Origin: Lentzea albidocapillata | GTDB taxonomy: Bacteria > Actinomycetota > Actinomycetes > Mycobacteriales > Pseudonocardiaceae | Assembly: GCF_000719115.1 (NCBI RefSeq) | Contig: NZ_JOEA01000010.1 | Span: 168,746-232,745, forward strand | Direction: 5' to 3' | DNA length: 64,000 nt | In this document: one piece after another, positions 59,540 to 64,000 of the stretch | Numbering within the stretch: position 1 is the first letter of the stretch | How the letters are laid out: every line of letters begins with the position of its first letter | Made by a program: the position numbers and the translations under genes | The notes under the pieces: model-generated | Told to the model about the DNA's origin: nothing | The model's database searches: none | The model's input: only the letters and a program-made list of their open reading frames with translations

Positions 59540-60244
59540 GTGGTCAACCACATCCATCCCAGTGCTGTCGTCGGTGACGGTGTCGAGCTCGGCGACGGCA
59601 TCACCATCGGTCCGGGCGCTGTCGTGCTCGGACCGTGCGTCGTCGAGGACGGTGTATGGATCGGCCCCGGTTGCGTCATCGGCACGCCGCCGGAGATCAC
59701 CTCCGCCGACCACAACCGGGCGTGGGACGGCGACCTGGCGCACGCGGGTGTGCACATCGGCGCACGAGCCGTCATCCGCGAGCTGAGCACCGTCCACCAG
59801 GGCTCCTACCGGGCGACGACCATCGGCGCCGACTCGTGGCTGCTCAACCGCGTGTACGTGGCGCACGACAGCCTGATCGGCGCGGGCGTGACGCTGTCGG
59901 CCGGGGTGTCGCTCGGCGGCCACGTGCAGATCGGCGACAAGGTCAACGTCGGCATGAACGCGGTCGTGCACCAGCGCCGCGTCATCGGCGCCGGTGCCAT
60001 GATCGGGATGGGCACGCCCGTCTCGAAGGACGTGCCCCCGTTCGCCCGCGCCTACGGCAGTCCGATCCGGATCCACGGCGTGAACTCGGTCGGCATGAGC
60101 CGCTCCGGCATCTCCGACTCCGCGATCGAGGCTCTGACCAGCGCGTACGATGCCGGTCAGCTGCCTTCGGAGATCCCCGCCGAGCTCCAGGTCGCCTTCA
60201 AGTGGTGGACCGAGGCCGAGGCCGCGAAGCCCCTGGTCGGCTAG
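59540..60244 (+). CDS. LpxA-like UDP-sugar acyltransferase (left-handed beta-helix)
   Basis: A 234-residue protein built from about nine hexapeptide-repeat coils (IHPSAVVGDGVELGDGITIG and VWIGPGCVIG). In the middle VYVAHDSLIGAGVTLS has the AHD segment containing the catalytic His of LpxA, VGMNAVVHQRRVIGAG has the AVHQ segment, and DVPPFARAYGSPIRIHGVN matches LpxA's PP.V.AQGN...GVN end. The C-terminal 50 residues are helical, again as in LpxA. GTG 59540 is the likely start. Gram-positive cells make no lipid A, so it presumably acylates an amino sugar nucleotide, such as the C3 amine made by the adjacent enzymes. Confidence 0.82.
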   Translation: MVNHIHPSAVVGDGVELGDGITIGPGAVVLGPCVVEDGVWIGPGCVIGTPPEITSADHNRAWDGDLAHAGVHIGARAVIRELSTVHQGSYRATTIGADSWLLNRVYVAHDSLIGAGVTLSAGVSLGGHVQIGDKVNVGMNAVVHQRRVIGAGAMIGMGTPVSKDVPPFARAYGSPIRIHGVNSVGMSRSGISDSAIEALTSAYDAGQLPSEIPAELQVAFKWWTEAEAAKPLVG

Positions 60245-61050
60245 AACCAGCGCTCGAGCACCATCGCGACGCCGTCTTCGGAGCTGGGCGCGGTGACCTC
60301 GTCGGCGGCGGCGAGCGCGGCCTCGTGCCCGTTCGCCATCGCCACGCCGTGGCCGGCCCACCTGAGCATCTCGACGTCGTTGGGCATGTCGCCGAACGCG
60401 ATGACGTCCTGCTGCGCCACGCCGAACCGCTCGGCCACGTCGGCGAGCCCGCTCGCCTTGGTGACGCCGTGCACGGCGAGCTCGACCAGACCGTTGTTCG
60501 TCGAGTAGGTCAGGTCGACCTGACCGCCGAGCACCTCCTCGATGCCGGCGGCCATCTCACCGCTGGTCATGCCCATGTGCCTGACCAGCAGCTTGATCGC
60601 CGGGTGGCCGAGCGTCTCGCCGCGGGTCACGCCCACGTTCGGGCCCTCGGGCCACGGGTGCGTGTAGCTCAGCTCGGCGACGAACGTGGCGTCGTCCTGC
60701 GCGGTACCGACGCGTTCGACCGCGAACGTGCAGTCCGGCAGGGCGTTGTCGATGGTCGAGACGATGTCGTGCAACTGCACCGGGGAGAGCGTGCGGGCCC
60801 AGACGATCTCGTCACGGCCGATGTCGTAGAGCACCGCGCCGTTCGCGCACACCGCGAGGCCGTCGAGCCCGGCGGCCTCGGCGATCGTCGGCACCCACCG
60901 CGGCGGCCTGCCGGTGGCCAGGACGAACGGCACGCCCGCCTCCAGCACGCGGGCCACAACCGAGGCCGTGCGAGGGCTCACGCCTTCGCCGGGAGGTGGG
61001 GTGAGCAAGGTTCCGTCGACGTCCGATGCGACCAATCTGGGCTGTTCCAC
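60241..61050 (-). CDS. Cof-type HAD-superfamily phosphatase
   Basis: A 269-residue protein. Motif I ASDVDGTLL (residues 8-16), motif II LATGRPPRW, motif III Lys in AIKLLVRH and motif IV VIAFGDMPNDVEML; the C2B-type cap lies between II and III. HAD IIB proteins dephosphorylate sugar phosphates and related small molecules. The last four bases overlap the convergent LpxA-like gene. It starts ATG at 61050. Its place at the end of the sugar cluster suggests a sugar phosphate substrate, but these enzymes are promiscuous. Confidence 0.9.
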   Translation of the reverse strand: MEQPRLVASDVDGTLLTPPPGEGVSPRTASVVARVLEAGVPFVLATGRPPRWVPTIAEAAGLDGLAVCANGAVLYDIGRDEIVWARTLSPVQLHDIVSTIDNALPDCTFAVERVGTAQDDATFVAELSYTHPWPEGPNVGVTRGETLGHPAIKLLVRHMGMTSGEMAAGIEEVLGGQVDLTYSTNNGLVELAVHGVTKASGLADVAERFGVAQQDVIAFGDMPNDVEMLRWAGHGVAMANGHEAALAAADEVTAPSSEDGVAMVLERWF

Positions 61051-61110
61051 GTCCCTATGGTGCCTGGTCCAAGTTCGTCAGCGACTGAACAGCTGGTTAC
61101 CTTAACGATC

Positions 61111-61986
61111 GTGCGCGCTGGAATCGTGATCCTTCCCGAACACCGGTGGTGGATGGCCGAACCCAAGTGGCGCGCCGCCGAGGAGTACGGCTTCCACCAC
61201 GCGTGGACCTACGACCACCTCGGCTGGCGCACCCTGGTCGACGGCCCGTGGTTCGGTGCGGTACCGACACTCACAGCCGCGGCCATGGTCACGTCGCACA
61301 TCCGGCTCGGCACGTTCGTCGCGAGTCCCAACTTCCGTCATCCCGTGCCGTTCGCGCGGGACCTGCTGACGCTCGACGACGTGTCGGACGGCCGGTTCAC
61401 GCTCGGCGTCGGCGCAGGTGGGGCGGGGTACGACACGACGGTGCTCGGCGACAAGCCGCCGCTGCCACAGGAGCGCACGGCCCGGTTCGCCGAGTTCGTC
61501 GAGCTGCTCGACCAGCTGCTGGTGAAGGACCGCACCTCGTGGCAGGGCCGGTTCTACGCGGCGGACGAGGCCCGCAGCGCGCCCGGCTGCGTGCAGCGGC
61601 CACGGCTGCCGTTCCTGGTCGCCGCGAACGGCCCGAAGGCGATGCGGATCGCCGCGAAGTTCGGCCAGGCCTGGGTCACCACCGGCCCGCCGACCGAGGA
61701 CATCGAGGCGTGGTGGCGCGGTGTACGCACGCTGTCGGAGCAGTTCAGCGAGACGTTGGCCACAGAGGGCAGGCACACGCGGGTGCACCGCTACCTGAAC
61801 CTGGACTCCGCTCCGGTGTACTCGCTGTCGAGCGCGCAGTGCTTCCAGGACGCCGTGGGCAGGGCGGCCGCGCTGGGCTTCACCGACGTCGTCGCGCACT
61901 GGCCGCGGCACGACGGCGTGTACGCGGGCAGCGAGTCGGTGGTCGAGGAGGTCGCGGCGGACGTTCTGCCCGTTCTCGGGCATTAG
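61111..61986 (+). CDS. LLM-class (F420-dependent type) oxidoreductase
   Basis: A 291-residue TIM-barrel flavin oxidoreductase of the luciferase-like group. RAGIVILPEHRWWMAEPKWRAAEEYGF at the start, YDHLGWRT, ATMVTSHIRLGTF-like segment (AAMVTSHIRLGTFVASPNFRHP), DDVSDGRFTLGVGAG and LPFLVAANGPKAMRIAAKFGQAWVTTG are typical of F420-using actinobacterial members. The start is GTG 61111; an open frame upstream spans the HAD gene antisense and is not coding. The LhgO-like gene follows at once. The substrate is unknown. Confidence 0.88.
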   Translation: MRAGIVILPEHRWWMAEPKWRAAEEYGFHHAWTYDHLGWRTLVDGPWFGAVPTLTAAAMVTSHIRLGTFVASPNFRHPVPFARDLLTLDDVSDGRFTLGVGAGGAGYDTTVLGDKPPLPQERTARFAEFVELLDQLLVKDRTSWQGRFYAADEARSAPGCVQRPRLPFLVAANGPKAMRIAAKFGQAWVTTGPPTEDIEAWWRGVRTLSEQFSETLATEGRHTRVHRYLNLDSAPVYSLSSAQCFQDAVGRAAALGFTDVVAHWPRHDGVYAGSESVVEEVAADVLPVLGH

Positions 61987-61996
61987 CGTGTGCGGG

Positions 61997-63175
61997 GTGC
62001 GACATGTCGTGGTGATCGGTGGCGGAATCGTCGGGCTCGCGGTGGCGAACGAGCTCGCGTCGCGCGGCTCGCGGGTGACCGTGCTGGAGAAGGAACGCGT
62101 CTGGGGCGCGCACCAGACCGGCCACAACAGCAACGTCGTGCACGCGGGCCTCTACTACAAGCCGGGGTCACTGAAGGCGCGGATGTCCGTCGCCGGCAAC
62201 GCGTCCATGATCGCGTTCGCCCGCGACCACGGCGTCCCGGTCGACGTGTGCGGCAAGCTCGTGGTCGCGACCTCGGATTCCGAACTCCCCCGCCTGCACG
62301 ACCTCGCGGCACGCGCGGAGGCCAACGGCGTCCCGGCGAAGCTGATCTCGGCCTCGGAGGCACGCGAGTACGAGCCCGAGGTGTCGTGCGTGGCGGCGTT
62401 GCGCGTGGAGAGCACGGCGATCATCGACTACTCCGCCGTGTGCACCGCGCTGGTGGGCCTGCTGTCATCGCACGACCTGCGGCTGAGCTCCCCCGCGCTC
62501 GCGATCCGCCCGGCTGCTTCCGGCGGCGTGGAGGTCGCGACGCCGCAGGGCGTGGTCCGGGCGGACGCGCTGGTGAACTGCGCGGGCCTGCACAGCGACC
62601 GGGTGGCACGGCTGGCGGGCCTCACCCCATCGGCGCGCATCGTGCCGTTCCGCGGCGAGTACTTCGAGCTGCGCCGCACGTCCCTGGTCCGCGGCCTGAT
62701 CTACCCGGTGCCGGACCCGACGCTGCCGTTCCTCGGCGTGCACCTCACCCGCATGCTCGACGGCAGCGTGCACTGCGGCCCGAACGCCGTGCTCGCGCTG
62801 CGCCGCGAGGGCTACCGCCGGCGCGACTTCTCCCTGACCGACGTGGCCGACGTGGCCCGCTTCCCCGGCACGTGGCGCCTGGCCCGCAAGTACGCCCGCA
62901 CCGGCGCCGAGGAGGTGCTGCGATCGTTGTCGCGCAAGCGCTTCGCGGCCTCGCTGGCACGGCTCGTGCCCGCCGTGCGGGAGGACGACCTGGTGCGCTC
63001 CGAGGCGGGTGTGCGGGCGCAGGCGATGCTGCCGGACGGGTCGCTGGTGGACGACTTCCTGATCGAGACGGCTCCTCGCCAGGTGCACGTGCTCAACGCG
63101 CCGTCTCCTGCCGCCACCGCGTCGTTGGAGATCGCGAAGCGCGTGGTGGACGAGGTGCACAGCTCCACCGTGTAA
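61997..63175 (+). CDS. lhgO: L-2-hydroxyglutarate oxidase (LhgO-like FAD enzyme)
   Basis: A 392-residue FAD-dependent oxidoreductase of the DAO family. The dinucleotide motif VVVIGGGIVGLAVANELA is at residues 4-21, followed by VTVLEKERVWGAHQTGHNSNVVHAGLYYKPGSLKARM; the HNSNVVHAG(L/I)YY string is diagnostic for LhgO. The substrate region ALVNCAGLHSDRVAR and VPFRGEYFEL also match. It oxidises L-2-hydroxyglutarate to 2-oxoglutarate at the membrane, repairing a metabolic side product. GTG 61997 is preferred; GTG 61988 is 3 codons earlier. It follows the LLM gene by 1-10 bp and is probably cotranscribed. Confidence 0.9.
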   Translation: MRHVVVIGGGIVGLAVANELASRGSRVTVLEKERVWGAHQTGHNSNVVHAGLYYKPGSLKARMSVAGNASMIAFARDHGVPVDVCGKLVVATSDSELPRLHDLAARAEANGVPAKLISASEAREYEPEVSCVAALRVESTAIIDYSAVCTALVGLLSSHDLRLSSPALAIRPAASGGVEVATPQGVVRADALVNCAGLHSDRVARLAGLTPSARIVPFRGEYFELRRTSLVRGLIYPVPDPTLPFLGVHLTRMLDGSVHCGPNAVLALRREGYRRRDFSLTDVADVARFPGTWRLARKYARTGAEEVLRSLSRKRFAASLARLVPAVREDDLVRSEAGVRAQAMLPDGSLVDDFLIETAPRQVHVLNAPSPAATASLEIAKRVVDEVHSSTV

Positions 63176-63190
63176 GACACAGCCTCGCGC

Positions 63191-63251
63191 TTCCAGGTTT
63201 CTTATAGGTCCCGCAAGCAGATTTACAGGTGACCTGAAGGGGATCTATAGG
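63191..63251 (+). promoter_or_regulatory. 11-bp-phased heptamers upstream of the NlpC/P60 gene
   Basis: TTCCAGG-TTTC (63191), TTATAGG-TCCC (63202), TTACAGG-TGAC (63223), CTGAAGG-GGAT (63234) and CTATAGG (63245). Spacings are 11, 21, 11 and 11 bp; the unit expected near 63213 is degenerate. The TTTC and TCCC spacers equal those upstream of the SdrD-B-like gene. Further on, GAACAACGAA (63273-63282) also recurs there (45798-45807). These sites suggest a shared OmpR/SARP-type activator. Confidence 0.58.
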
Positions 63252-63310
63252 AGTGCTTGAAAAGCTTCGCCTGAACAACGAAGCAATTCTCACTCCGAGA
63301 GGCAAAAAAG

Positions 63311-64000
63311 ATGATACGAAAGACCGTTATGGCGGCCATCGCATTCACTTCCGCAGCCGTTTTCTGCACCCCCACCTCCCCGGCAGTTGCAGCTGACGAA
63401 TTCACGATCCAGCTCACCTGCGACGAAATCGGCGTCGGCAGCATGAGCCGCAGTGACATGCTGACTCGCTCAAGCACCTGGATCGATGCGCGAATTCCTT
63501 ACAGCCAGGCGAGGTGCTACAGAAACTCGCACGGAAGCTACCGTACGGACTGTTCTGGCTACGTCTCGATGGTGTGGGGGTTACCTACATCAGCGACGAC
63601 ACTCACGCTGCCCAACTACTCGTCCGTGATCAGTCGTTCGGATCTGAAAATGGGTGACATCTTCGTACGTCACGACAGCGCGGTGCAGCACACTGCCATC
63701 TTCATCAGGTGGGCGGACACGGCTCGCACATCGCCGGTCGTGCGGGAGCAGGCGGGCCCGGACGGTTCGCCCACGGCCGAGCGAACGTGGTCTGCGTCGT
63801 ATGCGAACACGTACACCCCACGCCGCTACAACAGGGTGGTCGACTCGGGCTCGTCGAATTTCCGCGACTTCAACGGCGACGGCAAGTCGGACATCGCCGG
63901 TATCGACCCCGGAAACACCATGGTCTACTTCGCCGGCAACGGCGCGGGACGCCTTTACTGGGGCGGCACCATGAGCGGCCAAGGCGACTGGGCCAACTAC
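63311..64000 (+). CDS. Secreted NlpC/P60 hydrolase with FG-GAP/VCBS-type repeats, 3' end outside the window
   Basis: The first 230 residues are present. A signal peptide ends near SPAVAAD (residue 28). The NlpC/P60 core has YRTDCSGYVSMVWGL with catalytic Cys, LKMGDIFVRH, and QHTAIFIRWA with the catalytic His. From about residue 190, FRDFNGDGKSDIAGID starts a calcium-binding VCBS/FG-GAP propeller-type repeat that continues past the window. Likely a cell-wall or peptide-cleaving enzyme. ATG 63311 follows GAGAGG 8-13 bp upstream. The gene is AT-richer than its neighbours and contains a rare TTA Leu codon at 63581-63583, a mark of bldA-dependent developmental genes. Several 11-bp-phased repeats precede it. 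Confidence 0.85.
   Translation, partial: MIRKTVMAAIAFTSAAVFCTPTSPAVAADEFTIQLTCDEIGVGSMSRSDMLTRSSTWIDARIPYSQARCYRNSHGSYRTDCSGYVSMVWGLPTSATTLTLPNYSSVISRSDLKMGDIFVRHDSAVQHTAIFIRWADTARTSPVVREQAGPDGSPTAERTWSASYANTYTPRRYNRVVDSGSSNFRDFNGDGKSDIAGIDPGNTMVYFAGNGAGRLYWGGTMSGQGDWANY

Noticed and set aside
59635..61986. A 783-residue frame joining LpxA-like antisense material to the LLM enzyme
   Set aside because: Only the part from GTG 61111 has protein-family content; the rest is an out-of-frame reading.

Overview
The window reads as chromosomal DNA of a high-GC Gram-positive actinomycete, most likely a member of the Pseudonocardiaceae (Lentzea/Saccharothrix/Amycolatopsis type). Supporting signs are the strong G/C bias at third codon positions, many GTG and some TTG starts, ESX-linked genes (an EspG-like protein beside a PPE-like protein), a bacterial proteasome activator (Bpa), galactofuran/arabinogalactan genes (glf, a GlfT1-type transferase, Wzm/Wzt exporter), an F420-type LLM oxidoreductase, a chaplin-like protein and LAKTG wall-anchored proteins. 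The genus call is inference; no rRNA or other definitive marker is present.

Layout. 1-7.2 kb: housekeeping and stand-alone metabolic genes (ATP-grasp ligase, NAD-dependent epimerase, RNase Z, beta-lactamase-like hydrolase, SDR, methyltransferase). 7.4-7.6 kb: tRNA-Arg(ACG) and tRNA-Ser(GCT). 7.7-15 kb: acetoacetyl-CoA synthetase, a three-gene ESX-type accessory operon, a dienelactone-hydrolase-like protein with an altered nucleophile, an aromatic aminotransferase and a TauE-type permease. 15-28 kb: a cell-surface region with two large LAKTG-anchored repeat proteins, a chaplin-like LSKTG protein, secreted peptidases and a 5'-nucleotidase. 28.8-33.2 kb: a small AT-richer island in the 3' end of tRNA-Ser(TGA), bounded by perfect 56-bp direct repeats. 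It carries a broken tyrosine integrase, a 5'-truncated HAD hydrolase, a proteasome-like Ntn hydrolase and an AlbA_2/ATP-binding protein. 33.4-38.5 kb: M28 peptidase, acetyltransferase, quinone oxidoreductase, methyltransferase and a class V aminotransferase-like protein. 38.6-42.7 kb: bpa, methyltransferase, wzm, wzt, glfT1, close to the mycobacterial gene order. 42.8-45.7 kb: a sugar ABC importer without its own ATPase. 45.8-61 kb: envelope glycan genes: glf, a seven-gene minus-strand operon of glycosyltransferases, a flippase-like protein and membrane proteins, and a nucleotide-sugar set (2-epimerase, Gfo/Idh oxidoreductase, DegT aminotransferase, LpxA-like acyltransferase). 61-64 kb: an LLM oxidoreductase, an L-2-hydroxyglutarate oxidase-like enzyme and the start of a secreted NlpC/P60 hydrolase.

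How parts fit together. The 38.6-61 kb genes look like one large envelope-polysaccharide neighbourhood: galactan synthesis and export, a second glycan operon, and a pathway that would make a 2,3-diamino sugar nucleotide. Two secreted-protein genes, at 45.8 and 63.3 kb, share an unusual promoter-region architecture: heptamers repeated mostly every 11 bp with matching spacers, plus a common 10-mer in the presumed leader. This suggests one OmpR/SARP-like activator for both. The best candidate for an undescribed system is the tRNA-Ser island, whose two intact genes are a predicted N-terminal-threonine hydrolase and an AlbA_2 protein, facing each other.
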